From positions 62,001 through 126,000 of the forward strand of contig JAURXZ010000042.1 of the NCBI GenBank assembly GCA_030654175.1: 64,000 nucleotides of DNA, in the 5' to 3' direction. Shown piece after piece: positions 46,731 to 54,752 of this stretch (position 1 is its first letter; each line of letters opens with the position of its first letter). A program made the translations under genes and the position numbers. The notes under the pieces are model-generated. The model saw nothing but the letters and a program-made list of their open reading frames with translations, was not told where the DNA came from and did not search any database. Source of the DNA: Bacteroidia bacterium (GTDB lineage: Bacteria > Bacteroidota > Bacteroidia > 2-12-FULL-35-15).

Positions 46731-47417
46731 ATGAAGGGCAAATCAACCTTTACACAAAGTGAAGCAAATTCAATAATTGCATTAATAAGGGAAAAATCAA
46801 TTGCAACCCCAAATGCACAAAAAAGGATTAGAGATAAAATAAGAGCCATTGGCTTTTATGCTTCGGACTTTGGCATTGGTGATGGTTATAAAGAGCAGGA
46901 TTTTTTAAGTGTGGTAAAAATTATAAAGGATGGTACAAAACCAACAAAGTCTTTGCAGAAGGAATTATCGGGCACTAATTACCTGATTAAGAAAACACGC
47001 AACTCAAAAAGACAAAATAGTGATGAAGCATATATCATAGATTTGTGTGATTATGCTTTAAAAGCGGAAGCAGAAAGGCAACATCGATTTGATTTTTTAA
47101 GAGGTGATGCTGGAACAAAATTACCCGTGGATGCCTATTATTCATCATTTTGTTTGGTGATAGAATATTGTGAAAGACAACATACTGAGGATGTGAATTT
47201 TTTTAACAGAAGGCAAACGGTTAGTGGAATGAACCGAGGTGAGCAAAGAAAAAAGTATGACCAATTAAGAAGAGATGAGTTGCCCAAGCATAAAATTGTA
47301 TTAATAGAATTTGGTTCTGAAGAATTTGAACACAACCGTTCAAAACAGCTAATCAGAAATAAGGAAAATGATATGAAAATAATTAGAAACAAATTGAAAG
47401 CATTTATCAAAAAGTAA
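46731..47417 (+). CDS. Unknown protein with PD-(D/E)XK-like nuclease pattern
   Basis: A 228-residue protein. The first about 90 residues form a helical, probably DNA-binding part (IRDKIRAIGFYASDFGIGDG). The second half has FDFLRGDAGTKLPVDAYYSS, then FCLVIEYCERQHTEDVNFF: Asp near 134 followed by a strand and Glu-x-x-Glu-Arg-Gln near 144-150, the order of a PD-(D/E)XK active site with a variant last residue. A later RRDELPKHKIVLIEFGSEEF could be the following helix and strand. I know no named family. It starts 19 bases after the DUF262 gene and ends the cargo set. Confidence 0.6.
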   Translation: MKGKSTFTQSEANSIIALIREKSIATPNAQKRIRDKIRAIGFYASDFGIGDGYKEQDFLSVVKIIKDGTKPTKSLQKELSGTNYLIKKTRNSKRQNSDEAYIIDLCDYALKAEAERQHRFDFLRGDAGTKLPVDAYYSSFCLVIEYCERQHTEDVNFFNRRQTVSGMNRGEQRKKYDQLRRDELPKHKIVLIEFGSEEFEHNRSKQLIRNKENDMKIIRNKLKAFIKK

Positions 47418-47715
47418 CACACCAAACCGCAATCAAATCGTGATAAATTGTTGTCAATTTTGAGAGAAAAGGTGAAAAATCTTGCTTAACTTGAAAACGG
47501 AAAACACATCTAACTAACTGAATATGAGTGTTATTTTTGCTTAACTTGAAAACGGAATGATTAAAAATTGGATAAATAGAGCCATTGCATTATTAGAACA
47601 TAGTTTACAACCAAATGCCAATTTTGAGAAACAAAATTGAAAAAGCGACTGAGCCGGGAAGTAAGGCACAGTTAAAGAATTTTTAATTTACACTTGATGT
47701 TAGCTAAAATATTTA
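47418..47715. other. Gap with a 21-bp direct repeat
   Basis: Between the PD-(D/E)XK-like gene and the toxin promoter lies about 300 bases without a credible gene. A 21-base direct repeat (GCTTAACTTGAAAACGGAA with two further T in front) occurs at 47482-47502 and 47537-47557, 55 bases apart. Only two units are present, so it is not a CRISPR array. It may be a regulatory pair or the scar of a deletion. Confidence 0.6.
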
Positions 47716-47723
47716 TATCTTTG
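47716..47723 (+). promoter_or_regulatory. -7 promoter element (TATCTTTG) of the toxin-antitoxin-hsdR operon
   Basis: Exact TAnnTTTG match only two bases before ATG 47726. Transcription from it would start at or inside the first codons, so the toxin gene would be read from a leaderless mRNA or a shorter start. Confidence 0.5.
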
Positions 47724-47725
47724 CA

Positions 47726-48067
47726 ATGAAAATTACTTTTACAGATAAAAAACTGGAAAAAATTGTTAACGATGACCGTAAACTGCTAAAGGAGTTTGGT
47801 AAGCTCCGGGCAGAAAAAACCAAGACAAGACTGGCACAATTAAGGTTTGCCAACACTCTTGAAGATGTAAGACACTTACCGGGTAATTATCACGAACTCA
47901 TAAACAACAGGAAAGGGCAATGGGCTTGCGACTTAGATCAACCATACAGATTGATTTTCACGCCTCACGAATCACCCATCCCTACTAACGAACACAACCA
48001 GTACATTTGGCTGGAAATATCAGGTGTAGAAATAATTGAGATTATCAACTACCACAAAGAAAAATAA
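47726..48067 (+). CDS. RelE/HigB-like toxin
   Basis: A 113-residue mRNA-interferase-type protein. It has the RelE/ParE fold pattern: helical start (KKLEKIVNDDRKLLKEFGKL), then RLAQLRFANTLEDVRHLPGN, YHELINNRKGQWACDLDQPY and RLIFTPHE, with the terminal strand YIWLEISGVEIIEIINYH. HigB-type toxins cut mRNA on the ribosome. It begins directly behind a -7 element and is followed two bases later by an HTH-metallopeptidase protein that most likely acts as its antitoxin. Toxin first, antitoxin second is the HigBA order. Confidence 0.85.
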   Translation: MKITFTDKKLEKIVNDDRKLLKEFGKLRAEKTKTRLAQLRFANTLEDVRHLPGNYHELINNRKGQWACDLDQPYRLIFTPHESPIPTNEHNQYIWLEISGVEIIEIINYHKEK

Positions 48068-48069
48068 CA

Positions 48070-49158
48070 ATGGATAAGCAAAATCAATATTTTCCTCAGT
48101 CGGTGCCGCACCCCGGAACAACACTGGAAGAAAAATTGGAGGAAATGGGAATGGGGCCAAAGGAGTTTGCCATTCGTACAGCCAAGCCGGAGAAAACAAT
48201 TATTGCCATTATCAAAGGCAATAGCTCCATAACTCCCGATATGGCGATGCAGTTTGAAAATGTTACCAAAATACCTGCTCATTTTTGGATGAATCACCAA
48301 TTGGGATATGATGAATATTTAGCACGTGAAAAACATAAATCAGTTATAGAAGAAGCGGTAGCGTGGGCAAAACGATTTCCAGTTACAGAAATGGTTAAAA
48401 AAGGATGGCTGCCCCAGTTGACTACTATTCAGGAAAAAGCAGCTGCTATGTTATCTTTCTTTGGCTTTGCAAGTCATGCAGCATGGGAAGACTATTATTT
48501 CAAACAACAACTAAAAGTTGCTTTCCGAATTTCGTTGGCTCACACAAAAGAACCTTATGCAATTTCTGCATGGTTGAGAAAAGGTGAATTGCAGGCCGCA
48601 GAACTTTCAGCAAAAAATTATTCTGATAAAGATTTCAAAGATGCTTTGCCAGAAATAAAATCGGTAATGGCAAAACATCCAAAAGATTTTTTCAAACAAT
48701 TACAGGAAATTTGTTTGGAAGCCGGAGTGAAAGTGGTGCATACTCCTTGTTTACCAAAAGCTCCAATTAGTGGATCTACAAGATGGGTGAATGACACTCC
48801 CCTTATTCAATTAACAGGAAGATTTAAGCGCAACGATAGTTTTTGGTTTACTTTTTTCCATGAAGCAGGGCACATACTTTTACATGGTAAGAAAGACATT
48901 TTCCTTGAAAAGGTTGATTATCCCGATTACGACAAAGAAAAGGAAAAACAAGCGGATGATTTTGCCATTAAATGGACACTGACTGAGGAAGAAGAAAAGG
49001 AAATTATTAACGCTGCACCTTTAAATGAATCCATCATTAAAGCTTTTGCAAAAAAATTCAATACACACCCTGCAATTATCATTGGCAGATTGCAGTATGA
49101 TAAATTAATTCCATATTCATTAGGAAGACATTTTTTTGAACCAATTGATTTCTTTTGA
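48070..49158 (+). CDS. HTH-ImmA/IrrE metallopeptidase, HigA-like antitoxin
   Basis: A 362-residue fusion. The N-terminus (about 10-80) is a HigA-like helix-turn-helix with VPHPGTTLEEKLEEMGMGPK then EFAIRTAKPEKTIIAIIKGN. The C-terminal domain is an ImmA/IrrE-type zinc peptidase with FHEAGHILLHGK near 262-273 (HEAGH zinc motif) and an acidic third ligand in EKEKQADDFAIKWTL. ImmA enzymes cut phage or element repressors when DNA is damaged; a HigA fused to ImmA could therefore release or degrade the partner toxin block on signal. The stop codon TGA overlaps the TTG start of hsdR by three bases. Confidence 0.88.
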   Translation: MDKQNQYFPQSVPHPGTTLEEKLEEMGMGPKEFAIRTAKPEKTIIAIIKGNSSITPDMAMQFENVTKIPAHFWMNHQLGYDEYLAREKHKSVIEEAVAWAKRFPVTEMVKKGWLPQLTTIQEKAAAMLSFFGFASHAAWEDYYFKQQLKVAFRISLAHTKEPYAISAWLRKGELQAAELSAKNYSDKDFKDALPEIKSVMAKHPKDFFKQLQEICLEAGVKVVHTPCLPKAPISGSTRWVNDTPLIQLTGRFKRNDSFWFTFFHEAGHILLHGKKDIFLEKVDYPDYDKEKEKQADDFAIKWTLTEEEEKEIINAAPLNESIIKAFAKKFNTHPAIIIGRLQYDKLIPYSLGRHFFEPIDFF

Positions 49159-52100
49159 AACCCATCACCGAAAATATCATAGAAGAATCAGCGATTGAAC
49201 TATTGCAGTCGCAAGGATGGGAATATGCCAATGGCAAAGAACTTTCACCTGAAGGTTTATTTTGCGAAAGGGAGAATTACCAACAAATTATCCTTACTAA
49301 TCGCTTGAGAAATGCCATTGCAAAAATAAACCCTCATATACCGGCAGAGGCTCAGGAAGCAGCAGTTCAAAAAGTATTGCGTATTTATTCGCCAGTATTG
49401 TTGCATAACAATGAGGAGTTTCACCGTTTGCTTATAGAAAAAGTGAAAATCCCTTATCAGCAAAATGGTTATGAGCGCAGCTATGAAGTGGCTTTGATTG
49501 ATTTTGAAAACACAAGTAACAATCAATTTCTTATAGTCAATCAATACACCATCATTGAAAACAATCAGAATAAACGACCTGATGTTTTGCTTTTCGTAAA
49601 CGGTATTCCACTGGTAGTAGTTGAACTAAAAAATGCTACTGATGAAAACGCCAATATTCTGAGTGCCTACAAACAAATTCAAACATATAAAGCCATCATT
49701 CCAAGTTTGTTTACATACAATGCCATCTGTATTGTTTCAGACGGACTTGAATGTAAAGCAGGAAGCGTTTCAGCCGACCTAAGCCGATACATGACATGGA
49801 AAACATCGGATGGATTGAAAGAAGCATCACGATTCAAACCGCAAATGGAAACCTTGCTAAAAGGAATGTTGCAGCCTTCTACGCTTTTGGATTTGGTTCG
49901 CAATTTTATTGTGTTTGAAAAAACAAAAAAAGAAGATGCTGAAACAGGATTGATACAAATTTTCACTGAAAAGAAATTGGCTGCCTATCATCAATATTAT
50001 GCAGTAAATAAAGCGGTACAATCTTCTATTACAGCTTCGGGAGTGAACGGAGATAAACGAGGTGGTGTAGTGTGGCATACACAAGGTTCCGGCAAAAGTT
50101 TGAGTATGGTATTCTATTCAGGCAAGCTCATCACGGCTCCAGAAATGTGTAACCCTACTATTCTTGTTATTACCGACCGCAATGATTTAGATGACCAATT
50201 GTTTGACACTTTTGCCGCATCTGTTCAACTACTCAGACAAGAGCCGGTGCAAGCTGAAAACAGAGAGCATTTGAAAGAATTGTTGAAAGTGGCAAGTGGT
50301 GGAATTGTTTTTACAACCATTCAGAAATTTATGCCCGAAGGCAACAAATCAATTTACGATCAGCTCTCCGACAGAAAAAATGTTGTAGTGATTGCTGATG
50401 AAGCCCATAGGACTCAATACGGATTTGAAGCAAAATTAGTTGATGAAAAAGATAAAGAAACCAAGGAAATAATAGGCAAACGCATTGCTTACGGTTTTGC
50501 AAAATACATGAGGGATGCTTTGCCGAATGCCACCTATATAGGTTTTACAGGAACTCCCATTGAAGGAACGGATGTAAATACTCCTCAAGTTTTCGGAAAT
50601 TACATTGACCGTTATGATATTAAAGATGCGGTTACCGATGGGGCAACGGTAAGAATATTTTATGAAAGTCGTTTGGCAAAAGTGAATTTAGACGAGGATG
50701 GCAAACGCTTGATTGAGGAATTTGATGCGGATTTAGAGCAGGATGAAGAAGTTACCGAAAAACAAAAAGCAAAAGCTAAATGGACAAAACTGGAAGCGAT
50801 TGTTGGAAATAAAGAAAGAGTAAAAAACCTTGCAAATGATATTGTCACTCATTTTGAAAAACGCCAAACAGTTTTTGAAGGCAAAGCATTGGTTGTAGCA
50901 ATGAGCCGTAGAATTGCAGCTGACCTTTTTAAAGAAATTATTGCACTTCGTCCTGAATGGTATAGCAATGATGTGACAAAAGGTGTGATTAAAGTAGTAA
51001 TGACCACCAACAGTGCAGATGGTCCCGAAATAGCAAAACACCATACTACTAAACAACAGCGTAGAGATTTATCCGACCGAATGAAAGACCCGAATGATGA
51101 ATTAAAAATTGTAATCGTTCGGGATATGTGGCTCACAGGATTTGATGCTCCTTGTTTGAATACGATGTATGTGGATAAGCCAATGCGAGGCCATAACCTG
51201 ATGCAAGCAATAGCAAGGGTAAATAGGGTTTTTAAAGACAAAACTGGTGGATTGGTAGTTGATTATTTAGGTATTGGTATTGATCTTAAAAAAGCACTTT
51301 CGTTTTACAGTGAGGCTGGAGGAAAAGGTGATCCTGCCGAAAATATTTCAAAAGCTGTTGAAGTGTTTATGGAAAAAATGGAAGTGGTGCAGCAAATGTT
51401 CAATGATAGCAGCACAACACGAGAAGATATTTTGGTAGAAGAGCCAGAAGCCTATTACGAAAACAGTTTAAAATTTAATTATAAAAGATTTTTTGCGGTT
51501 GATTCAAGAGAAAAACTCTCTATCATCCTACAAGCTGAAGAACATATTTTTGGATTGCAGGAAGGCAAAGAAAGATTTATTCGGGAAGTGAGTTTATTAA
51601 GTCAGGCACTATCTCTTTGTATTACAAGAGACGAAGTTCAAATTCATTTGCCTGAGGTGGCGTTTTTTCAGGCTGTGAAAGCACGATTGGTAAAATTTGA
51701 GGGGACAGGCTCAGGCAAATCAGATCTTCAAATTGAGACCGCTATTAAGCAAATTGTTGATGAAGCATTAAGTTCCGATAAAGTAATAGACATTTTTGAA
51801 GCAGCCGGAATAGATAAACCTGAGATTTCAATTTTATCAGATGAATTTCTTTTAGAAGTAAAAGACATGAAGCATAAGAATATTGCTTTAGAATTACTTA
51901 AGAAGGTATTGAACGATGAAATAAAAACCAGAGCTAAAACAAACCTTGTAAAGAGTAAGAAATTATTAGAGATGCTGGAAGGAGCCATAAAACGCTACCA
52001 AAATAACTTACTGACAACTGCTGAAATCATTCAGGAACTCATCAATATAGCAAAGGATATTAAAGAAGCCGATGCAGAAGGCGAAAGGCTTGGTTTAACT

Positions 52101-52376
52101 AAAGATGAAGTTGCTTTTTATAATGCCTTAGAAGTAAACGATAGTGCTGTGCAAGTTTTGGGTGACGATCAGTTAAAAGAAATAGCAAGAGAAATTACAG
52201 ACAAAGTAAGAGCTAATGCAACAATCGACTGGACAATCAGAGAGAGTGCAAGGGCAAAGTTGATGGTGATCGTAAAGCGAACACTCACTAAATGGGGCTA
52301 TCCTCCGGATAAACAACAAAAAGCAATTGATACGATATTGAAGCAGGCAGAATTAATGGCTGATAACTTGGTGTAA
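49155..52376 (+). CDS. hsdR: Type I restriction endonuclease subunit HsdR
   Basis: A 1073-residue restriction and translocation subunit. The N-terminal nuclease domain has RPDVLLFVNGIPLVVVELKN at about 140-159 (D and E-x-K of the PD-(D/E)XK site). The SF2 motor follows: Walker A HTQGSGKSLSMV near 310, VVIADEAHRTQYGF near 413, GFTGTPIEGTD near 465, and ARVNRVFKDK near 690. The C-terminal helical part binds HsdM. The start is TTG 49155, inside the stop of the ImmA-type gene (TTGA), so translation is coupled; ATG alternatives are far downstream. hsdM and hsdS lie 7-10 kb upstream with cargo in between. Confidence 0.96.
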   Translation: MKPITENIIEESAIELLQSQGWEYANGKELSPEGLFCERENYQQIILTNRLRNAIAKINPHIPAEAQEAAVQKVLRIYSPVLLHNNEEFHRLLIEKVKIPYQQNGYERSYEVALIDFENTSNNQFLIVNQYTIIENNQNKRPDVLLFVNGIPLVVVELKNATDENANILSAYKQIQTYKAIIPSLFTYNAICIVSDGLECKAGSVSADLSRYMTWKTSDGLKEASRFKPQMETLLKGMLQPSTLLDLVRNFIVFEKTKKEDAETGLIQIFTEKKLAAYHQYYAVNKAVQSSITASGVNGDKRGGVVWHTQGSGKSLSMVFYSGKLITAPEMCNPTILVITDRNDLDDQLFDTFAASVQLLRQEPVQAENREHLKELLKVASGGIVFTTIQKFMPEGNKSIYDQLSDRKNVVVIADEAHRTQYGFEAKLVDEKDKETKEIIGKRIAYGFAKYMRDALPNATYIGFTGTPIEGTDVNTPQVFGNYIDRYDIKDAVTDGATVRIFYESRLAKVNLDEDGKRLIEEFDADLEQDEEVTEKQKAKAKWTKLEAIVGNKERVKNLANDIVTHFEKRQTVFEGKALVVAMSRRIAADLFKEIIALRPEWYSNDVTKGVIKVVMTTNSADGPEIAKHHTTKQQRRDLSDRMKDPNDELKIVIVRDMWLTGFDAPCLNTMYVDKPMRGHNLMQAIARVNRVFKDKTGGLVVDYLGIGIDLKKALSFYSEAGGKGDPAENISKAVEVFMEKMEVVQQMFNDSSTTREDILVEEPEAYYENSLKFNYKRFFAVDSREKLSIILQAEEHIFGLQEGKERFIREVSLLSQALSLCITRDEVQIHLPEVAFFQAVKARLVKFEGTGSGKSDLQIETAIKQIVDEALSSDKVIDIFEAAGIDKPEISILSDEFLLEVKDMKHKNIALELLKKVLNDEIKTRAKTNLVKSKKLLEMLEGAIKRYQNNLLTTAEIIQELINIAKDIKEADAEGERLGLTKDEVAFYNALEVNDSAVQVLGDDQLKEIAREITDKVRANATIDWTIRESARAKLMVIVKRTLTKWGYPPDKQQKAIDTILKQAELMADNLV

Positions 52377-52520
52377 TAAATGTTTGGAAAAGACAAAACA
52401 AAAAGGGCGAACTATTCCGGTAGCTCTAATTGCCCAAGTAATAATTCACCCCTTTCCTGTAAGAAAAACCGTATAAAGTTAACAAATAAAAAAGGGAAGT
52501 CACTTTAGTTTCCTATTTGA

Positions 52521-53015
52521 TTAATTTATACACTTCATAATATCTTGAATTTTATCTGCTCCCCCACTTGAAATTTTATACACTTCTTTTTTGTACTCAC
52601 CTGTTTTAGCAGATGTAAAATAGTATTGGATCATAGATGCTTTTGATTTTAACAAACTATTTATTTGGCCTTTACTTATTGGATAGTTGTCTTTATCTGT
52701 TCCTCGTAGCAGTTTTATTTCAGTACCATCTTCTAAAGTAATTATAAATTCAGCATTTTTACTTACGACCATGTTTTTTCCACCAAAACCAGCATCGTAC
52801 AAACAGTTTATTGAACAATCATCTCCATTTTTTTGCCCCGAAATTTTTAAGGCGGACACTAAAGGATTATCAGCAACCATTTTACTTTTGGTTATCTTCA
52901 TAGTTTTACCACTAGCTTTATCTACTTCATTGGTTTTGTAACTGCAATCTTGTGATTTTACTTGTAAAAAGGACACAAAAAGGATCAACATGAGTATCGT
53001 AGTTTTAGTTTTCAT
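52521..53015 (-). CDS. Exported protein of unknown function
   Basis: A 164-residue protein with signal peptide MKTKTTILMLILFVSFLQVKSQ. The mature part has four cysteines (DCSYKTNEVD, DDCSINCLYD and the C-terminal KCIN), which could form disulfides in the periplasm. A beta-rich centre (FIITLEDGTEIKLLRGTDK) follows. No family is recognised. Its -7 element lies 35 bases upstream, and it is divergent from the Xre gene at 53160 with a shared regulatory gap. Within a defence island an immunity or signalling function is conceivable, but this is only a guess. Confidence 0.65.
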   Translation of the reverse strand: MKTKTTILMLILFVSFLQVKSQDCSYKTNEVDKASGKTMKITKSKMVADNPLVSALKISGQKNGDDCSINCLYDAGFGGKNMVVSKNAEFIITLEDGTEIKLLRGTDKDNYPISKGQINSLLKSKASMIQYYFTSAKTGEYKKEVYKISSGGADKIQDIMKCIN

Positions 53016-53049
53016 AGCGTTCTAAATTTTTTAGAGGTTTATATTGCTG

Positions 53050-53057
53050 CAAATATA
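53050..53057 (-). promoter_or_regulatory. -7 promoter element (TATATTTG) of the 52521 gene
   Basis: Minus-strand exact TAnnTTTG match 34 bases before the start codon at 53015. It lies next to the GTGCTAA repeats that precede the divergent Xre gene. Confidence 0.55.
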
Positions 53058-53085
53058 TAAATATATTTAGAAATAACACTTATTG

Positions 53086-53122
53086 GTGCTAATCTATTAA
53101 GTGCTAATACAAGAAGTGCTAA
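53086..53122. promoter_or_regulatory. Three GTGCTAA direct repeats before the Xre gene
   Basis: GTGCTAA occurs at 53086, 53101 and 53116, exactly 15 bases apart; the last two extend to AAGTGCTAA. An imperfect inverted counterpart AACACTTA lies at 53076. The array sits between the two divergent genes at 53015 and 53160 and is a good candidate operator for the Xre protein. Confidence 0.6.
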
Positions 53123-53159
53123 AACACTAAAATTGATGGTATTAAAAACTATCTGTTTT

Positions 53160-53426
53160 ATGAAAAAGAAATTGACCGTAACTAAGAAGCAAAAGCCTAC
53201 GGAGGTTCTATTATTAGGAAAAAGAATTAAACAATTGCGTCAGAATAAAGGGTATTCCTCCCAGGAAACTTTTGCGTATGATAATGATTATACCCTAAGC
53301 TATTATTCACGAATTGAAAGAGGAGAAGATATTAGATTTACAAGTTTAGTAAAGGTATCCAAAGCACTTGGTGTGGACTTGGAAATGTTATTTTCAGAAG
53401 GATTTGAAGGTTTAAACGATAAATAA
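53160..53426 (+). CDS. Xre family helix-turn-helix regulator
   Basis: An 88-residue regulator. After a basic arm (KKKLTVTKKQKP) the HTH_3 domain reads LLLGKRIKQLRQNKGYSSQE, then FAYDNDYTLSYYSRIERGED and LVKVSKALGVDLEMLF, the standard Cro/CI five-helix order. ATG 53160 is preferred over an upstream in-frame codon at 53133, since that would overlap the operator-like repeats. It probably represses itself and the divergent 52521 gene through the GTGCTAA array. Confidence 0.88.
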   Translation: MKKKLTVTKKQKPTEVLLLGKRIKQLRQNKGYSSQETFAYDNDYTLSYYSRIERGEDIRFTSLVKVSKALGVDLEMLFSEGFEGLNDK

Positions 53427-53560
53427 TTTTTTTTTAATAGCTAAAAATAATTGAAGGGAATGATACTTGTTAGCTAAACTTTGTTGGAGAAATATAATTG
53501 AAACTGATAAAGATTTAGTTCTTAAAATTGAATATTGAAATTTTCCTAAACATTCCTACA

Positions 53561-53842
53561 ATGCATAAAAACGCAACACTTATCCATGATGTATCCTATG
53601 AAGAACTTATATCTTTATTTGAAGGCTTGCAAAATCAAATAACCGAATTAAAACAAAAATTTGAGCCTAAGACTCCTACTGAGTATCTAACCCGAAATGA
53701 ACTTGCTGAGTTACTTAAATGTGATATAAGCACAATACACAATTGGACCAAGAAGGGAAAACTAATATCTTATGGGATCGGAAACAGAGTTTATTATAAA
53801 CGTAATGAAGTTGAAAAAGCTCTTTTACGATTTAACCAATAA
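53561..53842 (+). CDS. Excisionase-like helix-turn-helix protein (HTH_17), second copy
   Basis: A 93-residue protein. A coiled helix first (YEELISLFEGLQNQITELKQ) then a MerR/Xis-type winged helix: PTEYLTRNELAELLKCDIST, IHNWTKKGKLISYGIGNRVY, YKRNEVEKALLRF. The layout is the same as in the 34614 protein, so the island carries two such factors, which could mean two merged elements. ATG 53561 gives the natural start; the codon at 53528 would add 11 odd residues. It converges on the reverse-transcriptase set. Confidence 0.85.
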   Translation: MHKNATLIHDVSYEELISLFEGLQNQITELKQKFEPKTPTEYLTRNELAELLKCDISTIHNWTKKGKLISYGIGNRVYYKRNEVEKALLRFNQ

Positions 53843-54001
53843 ATAAAGAGGTTGAGTTGTTAGATAATCTTTCCTTTCCAAATATCCATTTCATTTTCTT
53901 TAAAAAAATTATCCAGTGTATTTGCCATTACTGGTTTTTTTTCATAAAAGGCTAAAGTCTAACGCCATGCCTGAGCTAATGATATTGTTTTTCATATTAA
54001 G

Positions 54002-54694
54002 CTAACATACATACTTACTTATTAAGTCAAAATCGTTTTCAAGTTTAAAAGAAAATTTTATTTTTTGCATGTCCAATGATTTTTTGTTTCCAATATGTTT
54101 TTCATTTTCAAAAGTTGCGATCCAACAGTCGAAAACATCTATTTTATTTTTATTAAATTTTGAGTAGCTGAATACAAGAAATTTTTTGTCTCCAATATTT
54201 TTGTAATAAAGAGGGTATGGAACCTTGTTCTTACTGAAGCCTCCCGCAATGTCAACACTTTTACTAAACCCCCATTTGTCAAATTTTGAAAGAAGATGTT
54301 GAGCTTCATAAATTGGGTCAGTTTGCAAACGAAGCTTATGAGTTTCATCTTCCGTTAAAGTGTCGGCTAGATAATGGTCAAACAGTCCATTCTCTTTGAT
54401 TCTATTTTTCATATAATACCATTCAAGAATATCTGAAGAATCAATGTTAGCCGGAATATTTATAAAACTTTTGGTTTTAAGCATATTCTTAAATGCGTCT
54501 TTAATGGACGATAAGCTTACTAATGTTAAGCCCATTTTGTCTCTATGGAAATAAATTCGTTTATTTTTCAGTTTGGTCTTGCTGTAACCAAGTTCATGTA
54601 GTAGTTTGTAAATATTTCCTTCTTTCTGAGTGATTTTTATTCGACCATTCTTTTGTCTAGCAAAGGTCATGAAGTCGTTTATGTCTCTTGTCAT
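54002..54694 (-). CDS. Unknown protein following the reverse transcriptase
   Basis: A 230-residue protein in the RT set. The N-terminus GNIYKLLHELGYSKTKLKNK, then RIYFHRDKMGLTLVSLSSIK DAF resembles the small first domain found in some Bacteroidota phage and element primase-helicases (weak likeness). The rest includes LLSKFDKWGFSKSVDIAGGF and a strand-rich end (FLVFSYSKFNKNKIDVFDCW). No motif is known to me. It starts 58 bases after the RT stop, same strand, and is likely cotranscribed, so it may be a partner or substrate-handling protein of the RT. Confidence 0.6.
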   Translation of the reverse strand: MTRDINDFMTFARQKNGRIKITQKEGNIYKLLHELGYSKTKLKNKRIYFHRDKMGLTLVSLSSIKDAFKNMLKTKSFINIPANIDSSDILEWYYMKNRIKENGLFDHYLADTLTEDETHKLRLQTDPIYEAQHLLSKFDKWGFSKSVDIAGGFSKNKVPYPLYYKNIGDKKFLVFSYSKFNKNKIDVFDCWIATFENEKHIGNKKSLDMQKIKFSFKLENDFDLISKYVC

Positions 54695-54752
54695 TGGGTT
54701 GATTTTATGTTTTTTTGTCTTTCTCAGAACGTAACAGTCATAATGCGCAACA

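Noticed and set aside
47482-47557. Possible CRISPR array
   Set aside because: Only two repeat units, no third unit, and no cas gene in the window.
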